A model generated the notes under the pieces. It saw nothing but the letters and a program-made list of their open reading frames with translations, was not told where the DNA came from and searched no databases. DNA of 64,000 nucleotides from NCBI RefSeq assembly GCF_009905375.1, contig NC_133647.1, positions 129,930,673-129,994,672 on the forward strand. Reading direction: 5' to 3'. This document shows, piece after piece, positions 26,126-37,694 of the stretch. The translations under genes were made by a program, and so were the position numbers. Within the stretch, counting starts at the first letter, position 1; each line of letters begins with the position of its first letter. This stretch comes from Apium graveolens. Its lineage: Eukaryota; Streptophyta; Magnoliopsida; Apiales; Apiaceae.

Positions 26126-26254
26126 ATTAGGGAACTTATTGCTTAAAGAGTGGGTACGTGCTAACGTGTTCAATAAATTTGTTCATTGCTGAGTATACAT
26201 AGATGCATGCAGTCTATAATTTAATTGTTAAAGATTGATACCTGATATGCTGCG

Positions 26255-26352
26255 TTCTTTTTCGGGAGCTTCACTAAGACTTCACCTACCTTTTTAATTG
26301 AGATTCTTTTTCGGGAGCTTCACTAAGACTTCACATACCTTTTTAATTGAGA
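26255..26352. repeat. 49-bp tandem duplication
   Basis: TTCTTTTTCGGGAGCTTCAC to TTAATTGAGA occurs at 26255-26303 and 26304-26352 with one mismatch. On the minus strand each copy reads KVGEVLVKLPKK without a stop, so it may be a duplicated scrap of coding sequence. Confidence 0.85.
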
Positions 26353-29100
26353 TTTACACTAACCATTCGTAAGTAACCATGTATGTAACTAAATGGTATG
26401 ATATGGCTACACTTAATGGCTAACACTTTGGACATAAATGACTTGTAAGATGGTTGCTGGGTTAAAGAGTAGTTAAAGATTACGAAGAAATTTGGTTTGT
26501 ATGCTTTCCAAGATATAGTTCACTATTACTGTTAAAGGTATATAATTTTATTAAAAAAAATCTTAGTAACTAATTCAACAATGCAGCTTTGCATTTGTAC
26601 CTTTCTAAATATTTTAATAAATTTTAAAATTTCACGAAATATTATATAAGTTTTTTCCAATTTAATATGAAAAAACAAAGTAAAAAAAATTCAAAGTATT
26701 GAAAACAATTTATTTTAAATTAACTAATACATAAAATGATTTCTTTCATAAATTCGGATGTTGAATTTATAATACTAGAAAGATCATTTAACCCAAAGCT
26801 ATATTGTATAATTAAACCTTTTTTTATAAAAAAGAAAAATTTGTAATTTAATTTACGTTGTACCGTTTAAGTTCATTTATTTTAAATTGATGATTAAAGT
26901 AATTTATAAACTATATACTTTACTTGATTAATTTTGTTAGCTGATTGATACGTTTATCACCTCCAAATTTGTAAAATTAGAGAAAAATATGTGTAGTAAT
27001 CATGTTCACCTAATTTTAATTTACAAATGTTGTATGTTTAACTTTTGTAGCTTATGAAAGAACAAAATACCAATCTTAATATTCGGATTTCATTAGTGAT
27101 TGTAGTATTTGTTGTTACAACAATTTTATGTCAGTGCCTAATATAAATTATTGTTAATAATTTAATTAATTTGAGGTTGTATTAGATGTCAAAACATGAA
27201 ATTTTTTATTTGATAATATAATTTATACAATTTTTTGAATTCGAGGTTCAATAATAAAGTTTGTAAAATGGTTTGTAGCAAGTTAATATATAGATGTTAA
27301 TAAATACTGCATATTTTATGAGTTTCATTTAAATGAATAACTAAATATCCAAAAGTTTTTAATTTAATGCAGGACGATAAAAGTACAAATTCGCATATAT
27401 CTAAAGTTTGGTATGTATTTAACCATGTAATATTGTATATAGCATATAATAAAAATGTCAAAAAGAACATTATGAAACATAGTAAACTATCTCAATATCA
27501 AGTTGTTTAACTTAGAGTATAGGAAATATTGGAAAAGAGTCTCATTTGGCCAAGGTGCAAAGATGATAATTTCAGTACCATCAGGTCACTAGTGCCTAGT
27601 ATTTGTCATGGCACATTTCCAAGCTGAGCCACAAATTGATGGTGTTCAAGTTTGAAGATTGAAGGAAAAAATGTGAGGTGGGGATCTCAATCTGTAAATT
27701 GACAAATGAGTGTAAAAATTACATTTGTAGCTATAGTTTTAATTTCTTTATAAATTTTGAATATTGAATTTTAATTTCAGTTGTGAAATTGCAACAAGCC
27801 TATGACACCATTTAATTTTTAAATAGTATTTGATTTTTTTAATGAGGTTAACATTGTAAATGTGTGAAAGTCACTAAAAATGATTAAACCATTTTCTGTC
27901 TCATTAAACAAATTATTTTTAAAATAAATTGTTGTCTCCGATAATCCGGAATAATGCGTTTTCAATAAAGGTGCATTACTTAAATAAAAAAATTGTTCGC
28001 AGGATTGTAACAAAAGTTTAAAAATTTTAGAAACACTTGTGCTTGTAAATTAAACATTTATGTATATAGTTAAAATAGTAGGCAAATCAAAATTATCTAA
28101 ATTTTAATTGAACTTTAAGGTCGTGATATTAACTATAATCATTAGTTATATTAAAAATATTATTTTATTCCTATTATTCATACTTATATGTATATATATA
28201 ATTTAAATAATAATATAAATTTAATTAATACTTAATTCAATACATGAAAAAAAAATATTTGTAATTTAATAATTATTTCAGCTGAAAATATAATAACATA
28301 TAATATAATAAAAATATATTTAATAAAAGTTACTAATATATATTGTAATATATATATATATATTGTTTGTTAAAAATATTTAATAAATTTTATTAATAAG
28401 AGAACAATATTTTCACACTTAATATTATATAAATTAAAAATATTATATATAAAATAATAATTTTAATATTTATGTTTTAAATATTATATAAATATATGTA
28501 TGTATTAATTTGTAGATTTAGGTTTACAATGGATTAAATTCACATGGAAAATATAGCTAACTGATTCATCTAATATATATCTAATTTTTTTTGCTAACAT
28601 GTGATGTGGTTGTAGTGCTTTTTTTATACCTAATATCTATATTTGAGTGCAAAATAGGATATGTTTTTTTGCTAAAAGGAGGTGATGGTTGGAGATGTTC
28701 TAACAAACTAGAATAAAGGTTTTTTAAATACAAATATTGTTGTTAAATTTTGAGATAATGGTTGTCTCTTTCGTATCATTTTAAAATCCTTGTGTGTAAG
28801 AACTTGAACATAGATTATTGATAAAACAGTTGTATGTCGTTGGGTATTGACACAGAGGTTCATATTTTTAAACTGTTATATGTTTCATCTTCAAACAAGT
28901 ATAGATGAACGATTGTGTTATGTTATTTTTAGTAATGGTTTATGTAACGGTTGTAGTGATTTCAGCATAAAAAGTTCTATGTAGAATTAATAACAAAAAG
29001 AACTGAAGAATATTCAGTATAAATTCAGTATAACGAGGACTTCTTTACATGTAGTCATGGTATAATCTGATAATAACTAGTTGTTTCTTTCTTTCAGATG
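26353..29100. other. AT-rich intergenic DNA
   Basis: No coding segment, terminal repeats or RNA gene recognised. The block 28140-28480 is especially rich in A and T, with many ATATATA runs. The segment ending about 28703 (GGTTGGAGATGTTCTAAC) resembles the end of a MITE, but no partner end was found. Confidence 0.5.
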
Positions 29101-30729
29101 CTAAATTAGGAAATCACTGGATCACTGAATATGACGAGGCTTGATCATGCCAAAATTCATTCAGACCGTCTCCATATTTGTTTAAACCAGGCTGTCGACT
29201 TTTGGATCAAGCTTCTGGAAGAGAAGTACACATATCTTCAAGCAGTGGCTATGATGCAGGAGGATGTCAAGTTCTTCTGCCAAAATCCTCCAATGATGTA
29301 TGTGCTCACGGAGAGCAAGATTGCTGAATATGACTCTCTTACCCTATTTACGGAAGAAATTGAAAAGAAGTTTCGCCACAAGCTATGACAAATCGAGCCA
29401 TTTATTACGGAAACTTCCGACGGAAATACTTTTCCATCGTAATTATTTACCAAGGAAAACATTGTCCGTCGTAAGTTTCGTAAGTTGAAGAAGCACGACG
29501 CCATTCAACTTACGACGGAAATATTATCTCCTATCAAACAAATCACAAATAAGAAAATAAAAATTATGTTTGATGATGACATCATTTAAATATGACTTAT
29601 CACTACTAGAAAAATGTCAATAGACATCATCTAAAAACCGATGTCCATGAATGAAAAAATTTGACGTCTTTCCGGGTGATTTTAAAGACCCCCATTTAAC
29701 ATCGCTTTTAAACTGATGTGAAAGAGGATATATAACATCAATTTTTTGTATGAAGCCGATATTTATATCTTGATGTTAAATTTTTAACGCACATCTATTA
29801 TTTATATATTAATATAATATGCACATCTAATATGTGCAGTGAGGTGGGAGTTCCATTAAAAGTTAATCCTGACCTTTAAATTTTATTACTAAATATAGCT
29901 GTACTTTGTAGGGACTAAAACTTAGTGTTCCTTAACACAACATTAAGAGGTCTGCAGTAGGTAATAATAGAACAAAAACTTTGGAAATGACATAGCATCA
30001 TTTGAACTTATGCAACTGTAAAGAAAAAACTTTCAAATAAAAATTTCATAACATTCAATAGTCTAATACTTTGACTTAAAAATGATCAACTACTACTACA
30101 CTTCACGATACAAAGTTCAGTAGTCTGCCTAACTACTAATAGCATTAAACGATTTGATCATGTAATAAGCCAACTTCATGAAATCCAAGAGCTAAATCTA
30201 AGCTTCACTTGAACAAACTAATATGAGATGGCTACATCTATTGCTCGTACTCACATAGTTATATAGTTCGATCTGTACCAATTTGTATCAAAGGCTAGGT
30301 GAACAAGACAGAGAAACACAACTTGCTGATCATTCGGTGCCCGATGAAAAAAATGAGAAGAAAATTAGTAGTTCATAGTTAGAATTTTACCTTGTTTAAA
30401 ATAATTCATTTATATGAGCACACAAAGGATAACTACCATTGTAAATGCCCATGTTTGGGGATAAATTAGCTGATTCACTCCTGATAATGTTAGCTTTAGG
30501 GGAATTCCAATTGCCTTAACACTCATGACCTGTTAAACAATACACCTTAACAAGTTTAACTTACTATTGAAAAACTTTGTAAGTACAATCTGCAATTAAA
30601 TAATTTAGGAAATAACAATAACAAAAATACCACAATGTACTGATATATAACCAACTAGCGAACAAACTCCGATGTAGCGAATAAACACATTATATGTGTT
30701 TTGTAAAAGAAACCATGTGAAGAGTGAAA

Positions 30730-32129
30730 TATGTTTTGCACATAAATTTACCTGGACATGTAACAAAAATAAAAGGTAGTCTATTGGACATATACATACA
30801 GACTTGGATTCTGCCTCACCGGAGTCGTCAACATGATCAACAGTCTTATCATCTGTATCAGCAGACTCAAAATCATCAGATTCCGACACGGCCCTCTCAA
30901 AAAAGGAAAGTGGACATAAAAGAAACAGCAGTAGAAAGTTCAAAAGAAGAATAAGCACAGTGAAGACTTCGAACATGATTGATAGTTAAGAACCAGGAAG
31001 AGCTTTTGTATTTGTTGTATCCTGGAAAAAGATTTATTGATTATAACCTAGCGTGATTTATATTTACGAGGGCATTTGCTACTCATAAGGACTCCTAATC
31101 TTTCATGAAACTAGATAATTATTTATCGGCTCTATTTTAGGATATGGTACGATTTTTTTTAGTCGTGTATTTCTAGGAGTTCTACTCTAGTAGTCCTTCT
31201 ATTAACTTCAAACAACCCTATTTATATATCTAACAAAAAATAGCAGTCTATATATTAAAAGCACATTTAAATACTTTACAAATTCTATATAAAATGTAAT
31301 ACATACAATTAAATTAAATTAAAATTAAACTTGATGAGTGCATTGTGGATGTATAACTTTGTCTCATTTTTCTCCCCTTTGTCTCTAATTTAATTTATGT
31401 CACTATAATGCAAGAAGTAGAAGACATACTTCTAAATTCTGATATCATTATATGATTCATAGCAACACATCTGCATAAGATTTTAATATATGTAATAGAT
31501 AAATAAAAACTCTGAATAACTTACACATGACGGAACAGTAACCTCAGTTTCTTATCAATGTTTTACAATTCCTAATGCATGACATAACAAAAGTTCCAAG
31601 AGAAGACACACACAAGAAAAGAAGCAAAAAAACACTTATCTTGGTCTCCCAGATGCTGGGATGTGCATAATAAAAATTGAAAGCGTACAAGTATTTGACA
31701 GAGATATATATTTCTATAAATATACTGAAGTCCAATGCCTCTGAATGCTGAATTTCTAAGATAGTCGAATACATTCAATACATCTCATTAAGGCAAAGGT
31801 CTAGTTTGGATTTCTCTTGAACTCCCATATATCCTGAAACACTGTGGGAAACGACCGCAACAGAAAAAGTGTAGATAGTTTATAAGACTAAGAATGGTTA
31901 AGTTTGCTCAAACATTTATTTTTTTCTTATCAATTAAAATTGTTGTTGCACGTGATGTCTATATTATCAAGGCTGCATAAATTCAGTCAACTCAAGATAG
32001 ATGTTCAACTAAAGAAAATCCAAGATGCCTCAACGTAATTAATATATCAAGAATTTTGGGCCCTAAGATAAATGATATGATCTTCTATTATACCTTCGAG
32101 AACATGGGTTGTTTCTTTTCCTCTGCCAT
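30730..32129 (-). pseudogene. gene fragments carried by CACTA-2
   Basis: On the minus strand, an ATG at 32129-32127 starts MAEEKKQPMFSK and meets a GT donor. It is preceded by a CT-rich leader region, including the (GA)16 run. Further down, an acceptor near 31851 opens FQDIWEFKRNPN before a stop. At 30976-30780 one frame has a hydrophobic segment (FTVLILLLNFLLLFLL), then an acidic stretch (SESDDFESADTDDK). These look like pieces of one or two host genes picked up by the element. The family is not recognised, and the joining of the pieces is inference. Confidence 0.4.
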
Positions 32130-32742
32130 TTTATCACAAACCTTCACGACAACCAATAATAATGTCAATCAATACCCAATATAAAAGTCAAATCATCAAA
32201 TAAATTGAATATTAATCCAACTGAAAAATCAACAATTTACTATTCTACAATTAAAGAGCGTACAACTTAGGGTTTCAAATTGAAACCCCCAATTCTAAAA
32301 TTAGGGTTCAAAACTTACCAAATTCAAGATTTAACTTCAACTTAGCTAATATCGAAAACGATACAAGAATCGTAACACCAAATACAGATCTAGAGGCTCT
32401 TTTCCTCTAATATTACTTTCTTATTCGCCATCAGCATCACGAAAATCTTACAAAATCAACAATATCGAAATCAAATTCATGGACATAAAACATATAAACA
32501 TTAATATAACATCAAGAGGGGGGGAGAGAGAGATAGAGAGAGAAAGAGATTGAAATTACAAAAGAATTAGATGGACAATATCATTGCGATGTTTAATTGG
32601 GATACGTCGACAAGAAAATCCAAATGAATATTGTAATGAAATTCCGGCGAGAGAAGTGAACGGACGGAATTGGATAAAAATTATGATGCAGATTGGGGGA
32701 GTGAAATTCGGTAGAGATTGACGAAATGCCGTTGGTATTCTT

Positions 32743-32743
<1 letters not shown>

Positions 32744-32775
<32 letters not shown>
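32744..32775. repeat. (GA)16 microsatellite
   Basis: Perfect GA run. A less regular GA tract lies at about 32519-32552. Such tracts are common in plant 5' leaders, which fits the minus-strand fragment nearby. Confidence 0.95.
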
Positions 32776-32777
<2 letters not shown>

Positions 32778-33284
32778 ATCGAGATTCGAGAGAAAAGAGG
32801 TGATGTGGATGTTCTTCAGAGAGAGGATAAAGTGAAGAGATATGTTTTTGAGTTTTTTGTTTTTGTTTTTGGTTTTATGTTTTTAATATTTTTTAGTTTT
32901 ATTTTTAATTGAAAAGAGAGGGAAAATGTGTGTGAAAAAAAGGGGGAGAATTTGGCTAAGGAAAAAAACAGAGGGGGGAAATATGTAGGGAATGAAATAT
33001 TTTCTAAGGCGGGAAAACGGGGAAGGCACGCTGATTAATTTTTGGGAAACATACATATAACATCGGTTCATCTAAAATACTGATGTTTATAAAACCAAAA
33101 GACATTGGTTGCTCAAAACCGATGTCTAAAACACCTTTTACATCGGCGCCAAAAATAACCGATGTCTTTGAGGCGATGTCTATTTAACTTTTTCTAGTAG
33201 TGTACGACAGAAATTCTATCGTCATTAAGTCTAACTTACGACGGAAAATACAATCCGTCGTAAGTTAAACACTAAGTTAGTTTC

Positions 33285-35512
33285 TATTAAAATGACAAAC
33301 CAAATAAAATTATTTTGATATGAAATTTTTCTTATATCACTAATATATATATACATATACTGACTTCCATACGTTGTATCGTTGAAAAATATTTTTAAAA
33401 TAATCGAAACGCCAATTCAGGATTAAACACTAGTTAGTTATGAAAGGAATATGTCCTAAGTCCAATCGTGTATTAGGATTTAGGAATAACTTTTATGTAA
33501 TCTGTTTTGATTTCATTGATATTAATAAAAGACTTGTTTTGTTTTTATTACGAGCTCTATCTATTTAAGTGTTTAAATAAGATATAACATAGTTTAGAGT
33601 AAAGCTTTTTATGGATTATGATGAGATCATAATAGTGAGACCTAAAAAGATGATAACTCTAAACTTAAATAGTTCCTGGTCATAAAATTACTAACTGGTA
33701 ATTAATAATCCGTAAAGATCGGTACATACTATGCTTGCTTTATTATGAAGGATGTCTGTTCTCATAGACATTTGTGTGGTGACACTATAGCAAGTATGTA
33801 GGTGCTTATTATAGAATAAGTTCACTGAACATGACTCGCACAGCTGAACAACTGATGGAGTTCACTCACGTGTCAGCGGTTGTTCACAGAGTGATAGTTG
33901 TACAAGTATCCTTAGACTTGAGGTCATCATAGTAATCTTGTGTACACTGAACTATGCTTTGGTTTAGTTCTTAGTCTCGAGGGACAATTATTAGGGCTCT
34001 TCTGGGTATAGAAATTTGTACACGAAGATAGTGTATGATCAATAAAGGATCTACCCCTTCTAGTGAAGGAAGCGAATGTTCAAGGCTGATCCACTTATGC
34101 TAGTTCAGGAATCTCTGGCCAGAGTGAATGAAATTAGAAAGGAGTTTCTAATTTGCATAGAACTACACATAGTAAATGGTAAGCAAGTGATTGAATTAGA
34201 TAGGCTTGACACGAGATCCATGCCTTGTATTTAATCAGGACATTGTAGGATAGATGGAGTTTATTGTACGGTAACTATTCACTGAATAGGTTCTTGGTAT
34301 TCTAAGCAGTGAATTCATATTATCCGGATAGTCGCGATATGCTGAAAAGTATCCCTCACGATGTATAATAAATGCGATTAATTAATTAATCATATTTAAT
34401 AAATTAGAGAATTTATATAAATAATGATAAAATAGTTTTTTTATTATTTATTTCTACTACCGGCTTAATATTGAACCTACAGGGTCACACCATAAAAAGA
34501 GAATGATTTAATGGTGGAGGAATTAATTAATAATGGCTAATAATTATTTATTTGTGAAATAAATAATTAATTGGCAAATTTAATAATTGATTAAATGAGA
34601 TTTAATTGATTATAAATTAATTAAGAAAAGTTCTTAATATTATTAATTAAGGATTTAATTTTTGGAAATTAAATCAAAAGAGAGAATTATTTCTAAAGTG
34701 TTTAGAAAAAGGATTAATAATTAAAAGGTGTTTTAATTATTAATGAGAATAATAAATGGGATAATAATAATATTATTTATGGGAAAATTTCAGCTTAAAA
34801 TTTTGCCTATAAATACACTATTATAGACCCTATTTTATTCTAACCCACATCGAACCCGAAAACCCAAAAAGTTTGGAAATCCAATTCTCTCCACCTCCTT
34901 CCTCCTACTTAACATCGTTTTCTTGGTGGATACCGGTGGAGTGCTTCACACTTGAGGAGCAACTGCTAAGGATCTCTGATCGTTGTCTCCGAATTATTTT
35001 AAAAGGATAGATTCGATCCCTCGAATTTTTATTCATGATCTGTATGCTTTTATTTGAATTTTGTATGTGTAAAAGTGTTTTGCCATGCCCCCGCTGCGTT
35101 TAAAATCCAACAAGTTATACCAGTCAAACCGATGCTTGACTAATAAAATGTCAAACCAAATAAAATTATTTTGATATGAAATTTTGGTTATATCACTAAT
35201 ATATTTATCTATTGACGTGAATACGGTTAGATCATTGAAAAATATTTTTAAAAAAATTGAAACACCAATTCAGGATTAAACACTAGTTAGATGTACTGGT
35301 CAAACTGATGCTTGATTGTTAAAATGTCAAACCAAATAATATTATTTTGATATAAAACTTTGGGTATATCACTAATATATATATATATATCTATTGGCAT
35401 CGATACGGTTGGATCGTTGAAAAATAATTTTAAAATAATCGAAACACCAATTCAGGATTAAACATTAGTTAGATGTATGAGTCAATTTGATGCTTGACTA
35501 TTAAAATGTCTA
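33285..35512. repeat. 177-bp tandem repeat, about 3 units, split by a solo LTR
   Basis: A unit beginning AAATGTCAAACCAAATAA and ending near AACACCAATTCAGGATTAAACA, then CTAGTTAGATG, occurs from about 33292, from about 35147 and from about 35324, with a tail to 35512. The distance between the two uninterrupted units is about 177 bp. The first unit continues across the solo LTR (33441-35112). Units differ by several substitutions and by the length of a TA run. Confidence 0.8.
33441..35112 (+). mobile_element. solo LTR of a Copia-like element
   Basis: The 1,672-bp segment begins TGAAAGGAATATGTCC and ends AAAATCCAACA. It is flanked by a perfect 5-bp duplication AGTTA (33436-33440 and 35113-35117). 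There is no internal region or second LTR. A TATA-like CCTATAAATACAC lies at about 34804. This is the product expected from recombination between the two LTRs of a former full element. Confidence 0.88.
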
Positions 35513-36340
35513 ATTAAAACTTACGTTCCCCGTTCTCTCTGTGGAAATTGTCAACCTGGGGTTTGTAATATAAATATCCTCTCTCCGGTACCTCTACCCC
35601 AACATTATCCTTCAAATGATTCTCCTTGGCAATGTTGAATGTGATCAGAAAGATAAGAGTTGGAAAACCACTAAATTTAATGTTGGTAAATGCTCATCAA
35701 CATGGACTAAGTATAAATATTTTATGTTTAATTCATAATGTACTTTAACATTCTGCTGGTATAGGTGAAATCTCTCATGTTGTGGAAATTATTTGCAGCA
35801 CCATTATTAACTTTATGATTAGTTCTAATCTTCTATCATTTCAATCATTCACATATTGTAATAAATAAAGACCCAAATTCTATTTTATTGTTTTGTATTG
35901 GCTGGAACGTCATCCTGGAGATGTCAACAAATAGCTGAAATTCAAGGTTTCTTTGGAATTGTCTTTGGTACTCATTATCCATATGCATTTAACATATGTG
36001 TAAACCTGTCGTAGTGTATTTGCTGTTTTTATTGAAAATAAGTAACTTTTTGATTGTTTTGAAAAATGCAGCAAGAGTTAGGAGGACAAGAGTATAGGGG
36101 TGTTCATTTCCCATGGGGTGGTACTAGAAAAAATTGAAAAGCACCAGCATTGTTGTTTAAATTAATTGAACAATAGTGTTGAAACTGAAACACCGGTTGG
36201 CATTGTATCTTGAAATTGAGGTTCCGTTAATTAAATTTTAGCTAGCTATGTTTACATTTTACAATCAGCTCTACAGTTTTTTCCATTTTCTAATTGCTTA
36301 CACTTATGTTAATTTTTTCCCCACTTCTTTTCTCAATTAG
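35513..36340. other. CACTA-1 interior, no gene recognised
   Basis: Non-coding by eye. A promoter-like GTAATATAAATATCC occurs near 35567. It may derive from the same captured locus as the MADS-box exon, which I cannot show. Confidence 0.35.
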
Positions 36341-36402
36341 AACTGGTACAAGAAGGTCTCACAGTTGAAGGCAAAGTATGAATCCCTACAACGCTCTCAA
36401 AG
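36341..36402 (+). pseudogene. MADS-box K-domain exon (single 62-bp exon) inside CACTA-1
   Basis: TCTCAATTAG precedes and GTTAGG follows an open 62-bp segment encoding NWYKKVSQLKAKYESLQRSQ. The sequence and the 62-bp length match the third exon of plant MIKC MADS-box genes, the start of the keratin-like K domain that dimerises these transcription factors. No MADS domain, other K exons or C-terminal exons were found nearby, so it is an isolated captured exon. Which MADS subfamily it came from cannot be told by eye. Confidence 0.7.
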
Positions 36403-37261
36403 GTTAGGCGAAAGTTATGATATTCATCCCAAGACATTTAAGATCATTACTTATTAGTCATAAACATAATCTATGTTTTTAGACATAGTGACTATATACA
36501 TATAAATCTCATATTTAATTATGTATGAAAGATTCTATATATAGACAAGTATTTTAATTTGTTAAAATGTTGAAAAGTTGTTGTTAAAATGTTTCTTATA
36601 CTACTATTAAAAATTAGATAAGCATTAAAAATGCCATGCTTGCCGGTTGTAGTTAGATGATTTAAAAATTTGATATGCATTAAAAATGTTATGCTTGGCC
36701 TTCCGCACTACCCCATATTTTCCTACATCTTTAAATGCCATGATTGCCTTTGTAGTTAGATGATTTAAAGCTTACTTGCAGAATTTGTTTATGCTATGAC
36801 ATCATAGAGATTCATTATATTAGGCACCTTAACCTAAATCCCATTTCCTATTTGACAATTTCCTATCTGAGGATTGTTGCCGGGAACTGGTTACTTAGAT
36901 ATGAGTAGTATGAGTTTTGTAGAGTCACCCACAGGGTAGTCGCCAAGAGCTTTCTCCTTCATTTGGATTTTGAAATTGAAATAATTATGTAACTATAAAT
37001 ACTTAGGCATCATGTAACATGGATCACTTAAGATCCTTGTTTTCTCATTCGGGAATGTTTCACTTACCCCTTTGAACTTCTATTTTCTAATGGGTTTGAT
37101 GTAATAAAACTAGAAATGTATAGGTTGTTGGAATTATGGTTAAGTCAAATATATTTGGTTTAGAGTTTGTGATTGCATTAGAGTTTGACAGGTTTAGAAT
37201 TTAAATTGGAAGCCGAAAATGGCTGGAAACTAAAAAATCAGAATTTGGCTATTCTAGAAAT
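36403..37261. other. CACTA-1 interior, no gene recognised
   Basis: AT-rich. A direct repeat, GCCATG(C/A)TTGCC followed by TTGTAGTTAGATGATTTAAA, occurs at about 36632-36667 and 36736-36770. No coding segment is supported. Confidence 0.4.
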
Positions 37262-37694
37262 ACAAACTTATGACGGTTGTTCATCACATTTTCCATCATA
37301 AGTTGGCCCCCAGTTCGTAACGTACGACAGTTTTTTCTTTCAGAAGTTACTAATTTGCGACGTAAAGTTGCGTCATAAATTTATGTTATATTTTATCAAA
37401 GGTGGGTCCCACAAGAAAATTTCCGACGATTCTTCTGCCACAAGTAACTAACATACGACGATATTTTTGGTCGTAAGTTTATAACATACGGCAATATATT
37501 TCGTCGTAAGTTGATTTATGATTTTATTGAGAATGTGGGACGCAACTCACTAACTTGCGACGCAATTATATTTTCTGATGCAAAACTGAACTTAGTACTC
37601 GGGCAAAAATGAAGAAATTTTTTCCTTGTAAATGCCTAATTACGACGATTTCAGTTCAAAACAAATGTTGTAAATGGCCTGATTTGTTGTAGTG
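37262..37694. repeat. right subterminal repeats of CACTA-1
   Basis: At least eight variants of ACTTACGACG / CGTCGTAAGT lie in alternating orientation and end with the terminal TTTGTTGTAGTG. These are the expected transposase binding sites of a CACTA element. Confidence 0.8.

Larger units (their letters stand above)
29601..33202. mobile_element. CACTA-2, 3.6-kb non-autonomous CACTA element nested in CACTA-1
   Basis: Perfect inverted ends CACTACTAGAAAAA at 29601 and TTTTTCTAGTAGTG ending at 33202. Subterminal repeats of the AACCGATGTC / ACATCGGTTT type occur in both arms (29620-29790 and 33060-33180). The flanking triplets are TAT and TAC, an imperfect duplication. It sits inside the left subterminal repeats of CACTA-1. 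No transposase is present; gene-like fragments lie on the minus strand. Confidence 0.9.
29381..37694. mobile_element. CACTA-1, 8.3-kb non-autonomous CACTA element
   Basis: The right end reads TTTGTTGTAGTG (inverse CACTACAACAAA) at 37694. The left end at 29381 aligns with it over CTAxxACAAATCxxGCCATTTA, but its first two bases are mutated (AGCTA for CACTA). The 3-bp duplication ACA flanks both sides (29378-29380 and 37695-37697), and the host reading frame is continuous across it. Both ends carry subterminal repeats of the ACTTACGACGG type in both orientations (29400-29520, 33203-33280, 37262-37680). No transposase is inside. It carries CACTA-2, a satellite-like repeat, a solo LTR and a MADS-box exon. 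Confidence 0.85.

Noticed and set aside
28560..28703. MITE-like end GGTTGGAGATGTTCTAAC
   Set aside because: No inverted partner or target duplication could be found by eye.
36594..36630. TCTTATACTACTATTAAAAA, similar to plant Helitron 5' ends
   Set aside because: No CTRR end with a hairpin was found at a sensible distance; short AT-rich similarity is expected by chance.
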